Assembly: GCA_963747535.1 (NCBI GenBank)
Contig: CAVVFX010000002.1
Coordinates: 806,001-870,000, forward strand
Length of the DNA: 64,000 bases
Direction of reading: 5' to 3'
Source: CAVVFX01 sp963747535
GTDB taxonomy: Bacteria > Acidobacteriota > Terriglobia > Bryobacterales > Bryobacteraceae
In this document: piece after piece, positions 15,192 through 23,545 of the stretch
Layout: every line of letters starts with the position of its first letter
Position numbering within the stretch: position 1 is the first letter of the stretch
Notes under the pieces: model-generated
The model's input: the letters and a program-made list of their open reading frames with translations, nothing else
What the model was told of the DNA's origin: nothing
Databases searched by the model: none
Translations under genes and position numbers: made by a program

Positions 15192-15374
15192 CGGACTTTT
15201 CCCCCCTTTCTGTTCCATTTATGTGCCGTCCTTAACGTATAGTCAATTCGAATCGGCGTGTCAAATCATGGTGGGGCAGATGGTTTCGCCGGCCGTGTGC
15301 ATTTGAACTAACCCACTACGCCGTATATACTAACAGTCCAGCAAGGAAACCAACGGTTTGAGGAGACCCAGATT

Positions 15375-16580
15375 ATGAAATTCTCTCGCAGAACAGCTAT
15401 GCAGATTGCCGGCGCTGGGGCACTGGCGCCTTTTGCCGCGGCGCCGCTCGAGTCAGCCCAGGTTCCACCCGCACCAAAAGAAGGCAACGATACGCCCAAG
15501 ATCGCCGTGAGCATGGGAGACAGCGGCGTTGGAATGGGAGGAGGCCGTGGCGCGGCGTCGAATGCGACTCCCCCGGATCCCGCGACCGGTCCTCGCCGGA
15601 TTAAGCAACTGGGCGTTTCTTGGGTCCTCGGAGGCGGTGGTCAGCCGCCTTGGACTGAGGAAGGCCTCACCAAGACCATGGAGCCCTGGAAGGCGGCCGG
15701 CATCACGGTTGGCAATCTGATGATCAACTTGTCTAACGACATTCTCTATGGCCGGGAAGGCGCCAAGCGTGAGGAGGATACCGAGAAGATTAAACAGTCG
15801 ATCATCGCCGCCGGCAAAGTGGGACTGCCGATTGTCGAATACAACTTCTATGCGCATCGCGCCATGGAGGGCTACTTCGAGGAGACCGATGCGAGCCGCG
15901 GGAACTCCGGCTGGACCGGCTTCGACTACGAACTCGTCCAGACTGCCAATCAGCAATACCAGACCAGACCGGACGAGAAGGGGATGAAGTTCAAAGATCT
16001 CCCTCCCTTGCCGAACGAAGGCGCGCACAATCTCGACCAGATGTGGAGCAACATCACCTGGTTCCTGAAGGCGGTGATTCCCACCGCGGAGAAGGCCGGT
16101 GTGCGTCTGGCGCTGCACCCCAACGATCCGCCGGCGCCGATCAGCCGTGGTTCGCAGCAAATCATGGGTACGGTGGCAGGCTGGAAGAAGCTGATCTCTA
16201 TTGTCGATAGCCCTTCGAATGGCATCACGTTCGACTGTGGTGTGACGCGTGAGATGGGCGAGGATCCGGTGGAAGTCTGCCGCTACTTCGCTTCGCGCGA
16301 CCGGATCAACCATGTACATTTCCGCAACGTCCTGGTAATCAAGCCCTATGAACGGTACCGGGAAGTGTGGATCGACGAGGGACTGAATAACATGTTCGCT
16401 GTTATGAAGGAACTCGTGAAGAACAAGTACAAGCACGAGATTTATCCTGAACACCCGCGGCGCCTCGACTACGATGCGGAAAGAGGCCGGATCCCTGGAT
16501 ATCCCGGTGGCGGCGCGTATACCGCTATTGCCTACAACGTGGGATACGCGCGTGCGATGCTGCAGGCGGCGATGTCGTAG
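15375..16580 (+). CDS. TAT-exported mannonate dehydratase-like TIM-barrel protein
   Basis: 401 residues. The twin-arginine leader MKFSRRTAMQIAGAGALAP has GAGGAG upstream. The mature part resembles UxuA-type mannonate dehydratases and xylose-isomerase-like barrels: YNFYAHRAMEGYF, RLALHPNDPPAP (His/Asp metal site), GITFDCGVTREMGEDPVEV (Asp, Cys) and RINHVHFRNV (His). Classic UxuA makes 2-keto-3-deoxygluconate from mannonate in the cytosol; an exported form is unusual. A Gly-rich stretch (GVGMGGGRGAAS) follows the leader. It is monocistronic. Isomerase activity is an alternative. Confidence 0.8.
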   Translation: MKFSRRTAMQIAGAGALAPFAAAPLESAQVPPAPKEGNDTPKIAVSMGDSGVGMGGGRGAASNATPPDPATGPRRIKQLGVSWVLGGGGQPPWTEEGLTKTMEPWKAAGITVGNLMINLSNDILYGREGAKREEDTEKIKQSIIAAGKVGLPIVEYNFYAHRAMEGYFEETDASRGNSGWTGFDYELVQTANQQYQTRPDEKGMKFKDLPPLPNEGAHNLDQMWSNITWFLKAVIPTAEKAGVRLALHPNDPPAPISRGSQQIMGTVAGWKKLISIVDSPSNGITFDCGVTREMGEDPVEVCRYFASRDRINHVHFRNVLVIKPYERYREVWIDEGLNNMFAVMKELVKNKYKHEIYPEHPRRLDYDAERGRIPGYPGGGAYTAIAYNVGYARAMLQAAMS

Positions 16581-16720
16581 GGACCCGCCTTGGGTATGAT
16601 GCGACGGCCAGCCTGAAGCATGAAATCAGTCCGTCGGCGGGCAGGACATAAGACCGCTCCGCAGTCGGAACTGCAAAATCGATAATCCACCCTGGTCTCC
16701 TGGGTGCCTTCAGGGTTAGC

Positions 16721-16760
16721 ATGCAAACGAAGGATATACATATGTATTGCTGTCCTGCAT
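16721..16760. promoter_or_regulatory. candidate activator-binding dyad upstream of sigma-54 promoter
   Basis: A perfect 12-base palindrome ATACATATGTAT (16736-16747) is flanked by near-symmetric ATGCA (16721-16725) and TGCAT (16756-16760). It lies about 160 bases upstream of the sigma-54-type promoter, a normal distance for an NtrC-family enhancer site. The NtrC-type regulator encoded in the same operon is the obvious candidate binder. The rest of the gap 16581-16959 shows no gene. Confidence 0.4.
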
Positions 16761-16897
16761 CCCCTTTTGAACAGGGCATTTGTGGCCACTATACTTTATC
16801 CGGTAGGAGAAATACTGAAATCGGGAATTCCGGACGGAGCAGGGTCCGGTAACCTATTGAAAATACGCTATTCTGAAAGAAAAAGCGGGTGATTTGG

Positions 16898-16913
16898 TGG
16901 CACTGTACGTGCT
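16898..16913 (+). promoter_or_regulatory. sigma-54 (RpoN) promoter of the kinase-regulator operon
   Basis: TGGCAC (16898-16903), 5 bases, then GTGCT (16909-16913). The invariant GG (16899-16900) and GC (16911-16912) are 12 bases apart, as required for -24/-12. Only one base differs from the TTGC half-consensus. Transcription would start near 16924, giving a leader of about 36 bases to ATG 16960. This argues against the upstream TTG start at 16894. Confidence 0.7.
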
Positions 16914-16959
16914 AACAGATAGAGCGCGTCGAAGTGTATCAGTCCGCTCACGAACTCTG

Positions 16960-19899
16960 ATGTTCCAGGAACTGAAGTTTCAGCTCTCGTCGGCAATCCT
17001 GACCGTGGTTACCATCGCGGCGGTGGTGGCTGGAGTTTTGAACTACGACCAGAACCGGCGGTTCCCGCTACCTGACGATGGAGTGACGTGGATTGATGCT
17101 GAAAGCTCCTCCGGTACGGTCGTCGACGCATATCAGGTAGCACCGGAAAGTGGCGCTTCCCGCGCGGGGCTGCACAAAGGCGATGAAGTGCTGGCCATCA
17201 ATGGGGTCCGGTTGCGTAACTCGCTGGACGTCGCGCGGATTCTGGCTGGAGTCGGAGCCTGGGGTTCAGCCACCTACACTATCCGCCGGGACGGGGTCGA
17301 ATTCCCCGCCAGAATTTATATCGGCCAGGCGCCTCGCTCTCAAACGCTATTTTTCCAATATCCGGTTGGCGTCTCTTACCTGATTATCGGGCTGTTTATC
17401 TATTTCCGTCGCAACAGCGCCTATAAGGCCCGGCATTTCTTCGTTTTCTGCCTGACTTCGTTTATTTTCTGCTGCTTCCATTACACCGGCAAACTCAACA
17501 CCTTCGACAAGGCGATCTACTGGTGCAATCAGGTCGCCGGATGGCTGGCGCCGACCCTATTCCTGCATTTCTGCCTGACCTTCCCCGAGCCGCGTAGGTG
17601 GTGGAGAGAACGGATTCACGCTCCTCTGTTGTACCTGCCCGGCTTGGCCTACACCGTGGTTTTGGTGGCCGTAGCAGCGGACCTTTTGCGGTTCACCTCT
17701 ATGCCCTTGATCGAAGTCCGGTGGATGCTCGACCGGATTTGGATGGGGCTGTTGACCGGCTTGTACCTGATCGGTGGAGTGGTGCTGGCGGTTGAGACCC
17801 GGCAATCGGAAGACCCCATCATCCGGCAGCAGCTCAAATGGCTGCGCAACGGCGCCTTGTTCGGATTCGTCCCGTTCGCGATCTTCTACTCGATCCCGTA
17901 CATCACTTCGGGCGTCGGGATGCAGTATGCCGTCCTCACCCTTCCGCTGATTCCGTTGACGTTGGCTTATGCGATCGCTCGCTACCGACTGATGGATGTC
18001 GACATCATCTTCAGACTGGGTTACGCGTACACGCTCGCGACGCTGTGCGTACTGGCAGGTTTCTACGCGGTGGTCTTTTCGCTGGCGCGCATCGTCCAGA
18101 AGAACTTCCAGCAACTGGGCAATTCCGAATTGATGGTGGTCATGCTGATCGCCGCATTTCTGTTCCAGCCGATTCGCAACTGGATCCAGGAAAAGCTCGA
18201 CAAGTTCTTCTATCGCGATCGCTACGACTACCGGCGCACCATGATCGAATTCGCCCGGGAATTGAATTCGGAGATGAATCTGGACCGGATGCTCTCCTCG
18301 GTAGGCGACCGGCTGATGCAGACGCTGTCGATCCGCCACGTGAGTTTCTTCCTCGAGGGCGAACGTCTGGCCGAAAGCCAGCCCTCCTTCCGGCTCGCCA
18401 AGTCGATGGGCTCGAACGGTCGCGGACCGGTCGATCCGGCGCAATTGGATCTCTCCTTCCTGGCCTGGAGGCGGAATGCGCCCTATATCTTCTTCGAGCG
18501 AACCCGTTATCACCTGGACGCGGTAGCCGAATCCTGGCCGGCCTCGGTGCGGCAGACGGTCGCCGATCTGGACCTTAGCTATTACATTCCCTGCCTGGTG
18601 CTGGGCCGGACCATCGCTTTTATCGGGGTGAGCCGCACGGAAAAAGGCGAGTTCCTTTCGACGGAAGATGTTGAGTTGCTTCTGACGCTCGCCGGCTATG
18701 TGGGCATCGCCATCGAGAATGCCAACCTCTACCGGTCGCTCGAGATGAAGGTCGCCGAGTACGAGCGCCTCAAAGAATTCAGCGAGAACATCGTCGAGTC
18801 GATCAACGTCGGAGTGCTGGCCGCCGGGCTGGACGATCGGGTAGAGAGTTGGAACTCGCAGATGGAGTCGCTGACCGGGATTACCCGGGACCAGGCCCTC
18901 GGGCAGCCTCTGTTCGACGTGCTGCCGGCTGAACTGTGCGCTCAACTGGTGGGTGTCCGCGGTGAAACCGGCGTTCATCACATTTACAAATTCTCCCTGC
19001 GTCGCGACCCCAACCTCAAGGGCGACCCCAGCGTCAAGCCTGTCAACGGCAACGGCAACGGCCATACACCCGACGACTCTCGCGCCCGCGAAGCTATTGT
19101 GAACATCGCGGTAGCGCCGCTGATCTCACGGGACCAGGAGCACATTGGCCGCCTGGTGATCTTCGATGACATCACCGACCGCTCCGAACTGGAACGGCGC
19201 CTGGTACAAGCTGACAAGCTTTCCAGCATTGGACTGCTCGTTGCCGGCGTCGCGCACGAAGTCAATACGCCGCTTGCGGTGATCTCCACCTATGCGCAGA
19301 TGCTCGCTAAGCAGGTCCAGGGCGACGAACAGAAGTCGCGCATGCTGGAGAAGATCGCCGGACAGACCTTCCGCGCCAGCGAAATCGTCAATTCGCTACT
19401 CAACTTCTCGCGAACCTCGACCACCGAAGTGGCCGAGGTCAACATCAACCGGGTGATTCAGGAGACGCTTTCAATCATCGAACATCAGTTGAAGAAGGCC
19501 ACTATCCAAGTCAAGACGCGCCTTGACGCGTCCGTGGGAATCAAAGGAAGTCCCGGCAAACTGCAGCAGGTGTTCCTCAATCTCTTCCTGAACGCCCGGG
19601 ATGCCATGGAAACCGGTGGCACGCTCGAAGTTGAAACCACATCCGACGAGACTGGCGTCCACATTGATGTGTCGGACACGGGTCATGGTATTGCGCCGGA
19701 GAACCTGCACCGGATCTTTGACCCGTTCTTCACCACTAAGGGAGCGAAGAAGGGGACCGGCCTGGGTCTATCGGTGTCATACGGGATCATGCAGGAGCAC
19801 AACGGAGTTATCGAAGTTTTTCCGCGGCCGGGTGGCGGAACGCGATTCCGTCTGGAGTTTCCAGGAGTGCAAGCAGTGAGGAAATCGGTCAATGCCTGA
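16960..19899 (+). CDS. PDZ-membrane-GAF-PAS sensor histidine kinase
   Basis: 979 residues from ATG 16960 (MFQELKFQLSS). A TTG at 16894 would lie upstream of the promoter. One N-terminal membrane segment is followed by a PDZ domain outside the membrane (SGASRAGLHKGDEVLAINGV). Then come about eight membrane segments (from SYLIIGLFIYF to VVMLIAAFLF), a GAF-like domain, a PAS domain (ENIVESINVGVLAAGLDDRV), HisKA with the phosphoryl His in VAGVAHEVNTPLAV, and HATPase_c (DTGHGIAPENLHRIFDPFFTTKG, GTGLGLS). It belongs to the NtrB-like class, phosphorylating the NtrC-type regulator whose gene it overlaps by 8 bases. The PDZ may sense misfolded or unbound protein ends. Signal unknown. Confidence 0.93.
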   Translation: MFQELKFQLSSAILTVVTIAAVVAGVLNYDQNRRFPLPDDGVTWIDAESSSGTVVDAYQVAPESGASRAGLHKGDEVLAINGVRLRNSLDVARILAGVGAWGSATYTIRRDGVEFPARIYIGQAPRSQTLFFQYPVGVSYLIIGLFIYFRRNSAYKARHFFVFCLTSFIFCCFHYTGKLNTFDKAIYWCNQVAGWLAPTLFLHFCLTFPEPRRWWRERIHAPLLYLPGLAYTVVLVAVAADLLRFTSMPLIEVRWMLDRIWMGLLTGLYLIGGVVLAVETRQSEDPIIRQQLKWLRNGALFGFVPFAIFYSIPYITSGVGMQYAVLTLPLIPLTLAYAIARYRLMDVDIIFRLGYAYTLATLCVLAGFYAVVFSLARIVQKNFQQLGNSELMVVMLIAAFLFQPIRNWIQEKLDKFFYRDRYDYRRTMIEFARELNSEMNLDRMLSSVGDRLMQTLSIRHVSFFLEGERLAESQPSFRLAKSMGSNGRGPVDPAQLDLSFLAWRRNAPYIFFERTRYHLDAVAESWPASVRQTVADLDLSYYIPCLVLGRTIAFIGVSRTEKGEFLSTEDVELLLTLAGYVGIAIENANLYRSLEMKVAEYERLKEFSENIVESINVGVLAAGLDDRVESWNSQMESLTGITRDQALGQPLFDVLPAELCAQLVGVRGETGVHHIYKFSLRRDPNLKGDPSVKPVNGNGNGHTPDDSRAREAIVNIAVAPLISRDQEHIGRLVIFDDITDRSELERRLVQADKLSSIGLLVAGVAHEVNTPLAVISTYAQMLAKQVQGDEQKSRMLEKIAGQTFRASEIVNSLLNFSRTSTTEVAEVNINRVIQETLSIIEHQLKKATIQVKTRLDASVGIKGSPGKLQQVFLNLFLNARDAMETGGTLEVETTSDETGVHIDVSDTGHGIAPENLHRIFDPFFTTKGAKKGTGLGLSVSYGIMQEHNGVIEVFPRPGGGTRFRLEFPGVQAVRKSVNA

Positions 19900-21343
19900 G
19901 GCTGCCATCGCGGAAGAGCGTCAATTGATAGCTACTAAAGCCCGCGTCCTGGTGATTGACGACGAGAATGAGATTCGCGAGAGCCTGGAACTGCTTCTCA
20001 ACATGGAAGGCTATTCGGTCGATCTCGCGGCGAACGCCACCGAGGGTGTCAAGAAACTCGACGCTCACATGTACGACCTGGTGCTGCTGGACGTCATGAT
20101 GCCGGACCGGTCGGGCATGGACGTTTTGCGCGAGATGCGGGAACACGGCGACGAAACGCCGGTTTTCATGATCACCGCGTACGGGTCCGTAGAGGCTGCC
20201 GTCAGCGCGTTGAAAATCGGGGCCAACGACTACTTCCAGAAGCCCTGGGACAACGAAAAGCTGCTGCTGGAGATCGACCGGGTACTTGCCGGCCGTCGCC
20301 TGCAGGATGAGAACACCCAGCTCAAGCGGGCGCTGAAGCAGCGCTATAACTTCACCAACATCATCGGTAAGGGCGAGCGGATGCTCAGGCTGCTCGACCT
20401 GACCGGCCAGGTGGCGTCGAGTCGCTCCACAATCCTCATTACCGGCGAAACCGGCACGGGAAAAGAGCTCATCGCCAAGGCGATCCATGCCAATTCTCCG
20501 CGCGCCGACCATGCGTTCGTCGCGGTGAACAGCGGCTCCCTGCCGACCGACCTGCTGGAATCGACGCTCTTCGGCCACGTACGGGGCGCGTTCACCAGCG
20601 CCATCCAGAATAAGAAGGGTTCGTTCGAAGTTGCGGACAAGGGCACCATTTTCTTCGACGAGATTGGCACGATCGGGCCTGAAACGCAGGCCAAACTGCT
20701 GCGCGTGATCCAGGAGAAGGAAATCAATCCTCTGGGATCGAACGACACCATCAAGGTGGATGTGCGGATTCTGGCCGCCACGAATGCCGACTTGCGCAAA
20801 CTGGTCGAAGAGGGAAGGTTCCGCGAGGACCTCTATTACCGGCTCAACGTAATCAATATTGTTCTGCCGCCGCTGCGCGAGCGCAAGGAAGACATCCCGC
20901 TGCTGGTGGAACACTTCTTCACCAAGTACTGCAAAGAGAACGAGAAGTTTCTCGATACCACCGGGAAGTCGGTGCTGAAGTTCCAGCCCGAGGCCATGCA
21001 GTTGCTGATGGACCACAATTGGCCAGGAAATGTCCGCGAACTGGAGAATGTTGTGGAGCGTGCCGTAGTTCTGGCAGCCGAACCCGCGGTCCCGGTGGAT
21101 GTGTTTCCCGAGCACCTGCTCATGGCCAACGGCATCCGCCTGCGGCACGGCAATGGCGCGTTACCGGCGGACGCGTCACTCTACGAAATTGTCGCCGACT
21201 TCGAGCGGCGCACCATCATGGAGGCGCTGGAGAAGACTAATTGGAGCCAGACTGAAGCGGCTGATAGTTTGCGAGTCCCGCTGTCCACGCTGAATCAGAA
21301 GATCAAGCGTTTGAGCATCGAGATCAAGCGACGCGGGCAATAG
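19892..21343 (+). CDS. NtrC-family sigma-54-dependent response regulator
   Basis: 483 residues. The receiver domain has acidic Asp23/Asp24, phosphoacceptor Asp67 in VLLDVMMPD and Lys117. The AAA+ domain has Walker A GETGTGK (185-191), Walker B TIFFDE (252-257) and the arginine-finger region EGRFREDLYYRLN. The Fis-type HTH lies at the C-terminus (IMEALEKTNWSQTEAADSLR). The sigma-54 contact loop reads GAFTSA (232-237), where most family members have GAFTGA. The start ATG lies inside the last codons of the kinase gene, so the two are translationally coupled. It probably activates its own operon from the sigma-54 promoter at 16898-16913. Confidence 0.95.
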   Translation: MPEAAIAEERQLIATKARVLVIDDENEIRESLELLLNMEGYSVDLAANATEGVKKLDAHMYDLVLLDVMMPDRSGMDVLREMREHGDETPVFMITAYGSVEAAVSALKIGANDYFQKPWDNEKLLLEIDRVLAGRRLQDENTQLKRALKQRYNFTNIIGKGERMLRLLDLTGQVASSRSTILITGETGTGKELIAKAIHANSPRADHAFVAVNSGSLPTDLLESTLFGHVRGAFTSAIQNKKGSFEVADKGTIFFDEIGTIGPETQAKLLRVIQEKEINPLGSNDTIKVDVRILAATNADLRKLVEEGRFREDLYYRLNVINIVLPPLRERKEDIPLLVEHFFTKYCKENEKFLDTTGKSVLKFQPEAMQLLMDHNWPGNVRELENVVERAVVLAAEPAVPVDVFPEHLLMANGIRLRHGNGALPADASLYEIVADFERRTIMEALEKTNWSQTEAADSLRVPLSTLNQKIKRLSIEIKRRGQ

Positions 21344-21351
21344 AGCAGTCT

Positions 21352-21560
21352 TCGCGAACATCTACGGTACATGTGGGCGGCAAACCCTGTGTACGTGGGA
21401 TGCGTGCAACCGTTTGCACGCTGGTTGGGCTGGCTGCCGCAGGCCATTCAGCGATATTCTTGCTGCCTACCCGTATCTTGAGGATGAGGATATCCGGCAA
21501 GCTATCGAGTACGCTACGTGGCAAGTCCAGGAGATCGAAGTGCCGCTTCCCGCTGCATGA
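21352..21560 (+). pseudogene. frameshifted DUF433 antitoxin remnant
   Basis: Two frames together give a DUF433 protein. VGGKPCVRGMRATVCTLVGL is read from 21373, and DILAAYPYLEDEDIRQAIEY is read from 21453 to the TGA at 21558-21560. The frame changes between 21450 and 21453. DUF433 proteins are typically small VapB-like antitoxins beside a PIN-like (DUF5615) toxin, which is absent here. The N-terminus is also missing, since the NtrC gene ends at 21343. A one- or two-base sequencing error could restore the frame but not the lost N-terminus. Confidence 0.75.
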
Positions 21561-21665
21561 AGAGATGACCTCTCGGAGCAACAGGCGCGCATAATCTTTT
21601 GTTTGGGCCGAGGCGACTGCCGGAAGAAGCAGAGAGAGTACCGCCATCCTTATCACGGACCCATC

Positions 21666-23006
21666 CTACTTCACCTCTGCGCGCATCTCTCCCTCCGCGA
21701 GCCGAATCCGTAGATCGGAACCTGCCTCAACCGGGCGCGTCAACACTTCTCCACCAGGACCCATCACGATGGCGTAGCCGCGCTCCAGGATGCGCAGTGG
21801 GCTCAGCTGTAGCAGTTTCGCTGTGCAGGTTTCCAGCTTCCGCCGGTGTTCTCCTAATTGCAGATGGATGGCGTGGACTGCGGCCAGTTCGGCAGCTTCC
21901 ATCCGGCGGCGATCCTGCGCCAGCCTCGGACGCAGATCAAAGACGCGCAGCCTGCGCTCCAGTTCCTGCAGAGTGCGCTTGCTCGACTCGATGGTCCGAC
22001 GCAGCACCTCACGCATGCGGTACTCATGATCGTCCATCTGTTGCAGGCGCCGGCCGATGCTGCGATCGAGGACCGACAGCGCTTGTTCGATCCCCTGCTG
22101 CCGTAGACGGCGGTCCAGCATCGCGATGCGATAACGAACCATCTGCGTAATCTTGTGCTCGATGCCCGCAATGCGGTCGAGCAATTCCTGCCTTGTGCAG
22201 ACTACCAGTTCGGCCGCGGCCGAGGGCGTTGGCGCGCGCAGGTCCGCTACGAAGTCGGCGATGGTGAAATCGGTCTCGTGTCCGATGGCCGAAATCACGG
22301 GCACGGCGCAATTGGCAATGGCCCGCGCCACGGCTTCCTCGTTGAACGTCCACAGGTCTTCGAGCGATCCGCCGCCTCTCGCCACCACCACTACCTCCGC
22401 CCAACCGGACGCGCTGAAATACTGGATTCCGCGGATGACCTCCTGCGCCGCGCCCTCGCCTTGCACTTGCGCCGGATAGAGGCGAATGTGCAGACCGGGG
22501 AAGCGGCGCGAGACGATCTCGATAAAGTCGGAAATGACCGCGCCGGTGGGCGAGGTGACGATCCCGATGTGCTGCGGAAACTTGGGCAGAGCGCGTTTTC
22601 GCGAGGCTTCGAACAGTCCTTCCAACGTGAGCTTCTTCTTGAGTTGCTCAAAAGCCAGTTGGAGCGCGCCGTGTCCTTGCGGTTCGATGGCTTCCACCAG
22701 GAACTGGTATAGGCCGCGCTGCTCGTAGACGTCTATGCGCCCCCGGGCCAGGACATGCAAACCGTCCTGCGGCTTGCACCGCAGATAGCGGAAGCTGGTC
22801 CGGTAGCAGACGCAGGAAAGTTGGGAGTCGCGTTCTTTGAGAGTGAAGTAGCAGTGCCCGCTGGTAGAAATTTTGGTGCCGGAGATTTCCCCGGAGATCC
22901 AGATGTCCTGGAAGTTCTCATCGAGCAGCGCCCGAATGGCGGCGTTGATTTCCGCAACAGTGAAAACCTGGCGCTCGGGGAAGAGGGATAGCGCAAACTG
23001 TTCCAC
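21666..23006 (-). CDS. xseA: exodeoxyribonuclease VII large subunit
   Basis: 446 residues, GTG start. The N-terminal OB-fold (FTVAEINAAIRALLDENFQD, WISGEIS, GHCYFTLKERDSQL) is followed by the catalytic core with PQHIGIVTSPTGAVISD, VVVARGGGSLEDLW, ISAIGHETDFTIADFVADL and RAPTPSAAAEL. A long coiled-coil C-terminal arm comes last. The enzyme degrades single-stranded DNA with several XseB subunits. No xseB is adjacent. The gene begins 2 bases after the nicotinamidase stop, so it shares the NAD-salvage transcript. Confidence 0.96.
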   Translation of the reverse strand: MEQFALSLFPERQVFTVAEINAAIRALLDENFQDIWISGEISGTKISTSGHCYFTLKERDSQLSCVCYRTSFRYLRCKPQDGLHVLARGRIDVYEQRGLYQFLVEAIEPQGHGALQLAFEQLKKKLTLEGLFEASRKRALPKFPQHIGIVTSPTGAVISDFIEIVSRRFPGLHIRLYPAQVQGEGAAQEVIRGIQYFSASGWAEVVVVARGGGSLEDLWTFNEEAVARAIANCAVPVISAIGHETDFTIADFVADLRAPTPSAAAELVVCTRQELLDRIAGIEHKITQMVRYRIAMLDRRLRQQGIEQALSVLDRSIGRRLQQMDDHEYRMREVLRRTIESSKRTLQELERRLRVFDLRPRLAQDRRRMEAAELAAVHAIHLQLGEHRRKLETCTAKLLQLSPLRILERGYAIVMGPGGEVLTRPVEAGSDLRIRLAEGEMRAEVK

Positions 23007-23008
23007 GG

Positions 23009-23545
23009 CTATCTGGACAGGCTAGCGCCTGTCTCACAGAGGAAGCGGTCGGCTTCGGCCTGGTTCAGGCTTTGAATGGCTTCCCGGACGATCGTCACTT
23101 GATAGCCACGGTCGAGGAGCCCCATGACGCATTCTCTGACGCAGATCTCCGTTACCACTCCGTAAACAATGCATTCATCCGGATTGAGCATCTCGATGAG
23201 CGCTGCGGTGTTGGGATTGGTGAACAGACTGAGGTGCTGCTTCTCCAGGATAATCTGCTCGGCGCCCTCAAGTGCCAGCGCGACCGGGTGATTGGGTACG
23301 ACTACTCGCTTCTCCCGCAACAACGCGGCCGGTTTGGTCTGGCCCACCGTGTCAACTACGCAATGATGCGGCCACGTCTTGAACTCGGGATCATCCTCGG
23401 TATGCGCATCCGTGGTAGAGATCACCTTGCCTTCGCGATTCAACGCGGCGATCAGCGGCAGCAACTTTTCGGCGCCAGGAACGTAGAGCGCACCGGCCGG
23501 ATACATGAAATCAATCTGAGTGTCGATATCGAAATAGAGTTTCAT
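23009..23545 (-). CDS. pncA: nicotinamidase-like cysteine hydrolase
   Basis: 178 residues of the isochorismatase/nicotinamidase fold. The Asp-Lys-Cys triad is present: Asp8 in FDIDTQIDF, Lys102 and Cys135 in VTEICVRECV. Metal-site residues sit in TTDAHTEDD and WPHHC. It converts nicotinamide to nicotinate. The ATG overlaps the stop of the nicotinate phosphoribosyltransferase gene by four bases (ATGA), and the two make consecutive steps of NAD salvage, which supports this substrate over isochorismate. Confidence 0.88.
   Translation of the reverse strand: MKLYFDIDTQIDFMYPAGALYVPGAEKLLPLIAALNREGKVISTTDAHTEDDPEFKTWPHHCVVDTVGQTKPAALLREKRVVVPNHPVALALEGAEQIILEKQHLSLFTNPNTAALIEMLNPDECIVYGVVTEICVRECVMGLLDRGYQVTIVREAIQSLNQAEADRFLCETGASLSR

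Noticed and set aside
17557..19065. Long antisense ORF (502 codons) in the histidine kinase
   Set aside because: Shadow frame; composition rich in His/Gln/Arg and no domain.
19889..21148. Antisense ORF of 419 codons over the NtrC-type gene
   Set aside because: Shadow of a gene with clear REC, AAA+ and Fis motifs.
21324..21656. Minus-strand ORF of 110 codons starting with a signal-like stretch (MAVLSLLLPAVASAQ) after xseA
   Set aside because: It runs antisense through the DUF433 remnant and the end of the NtrC gene, and the text after the leader is not protein-like. At most its first 20 codons are a leftover leader.
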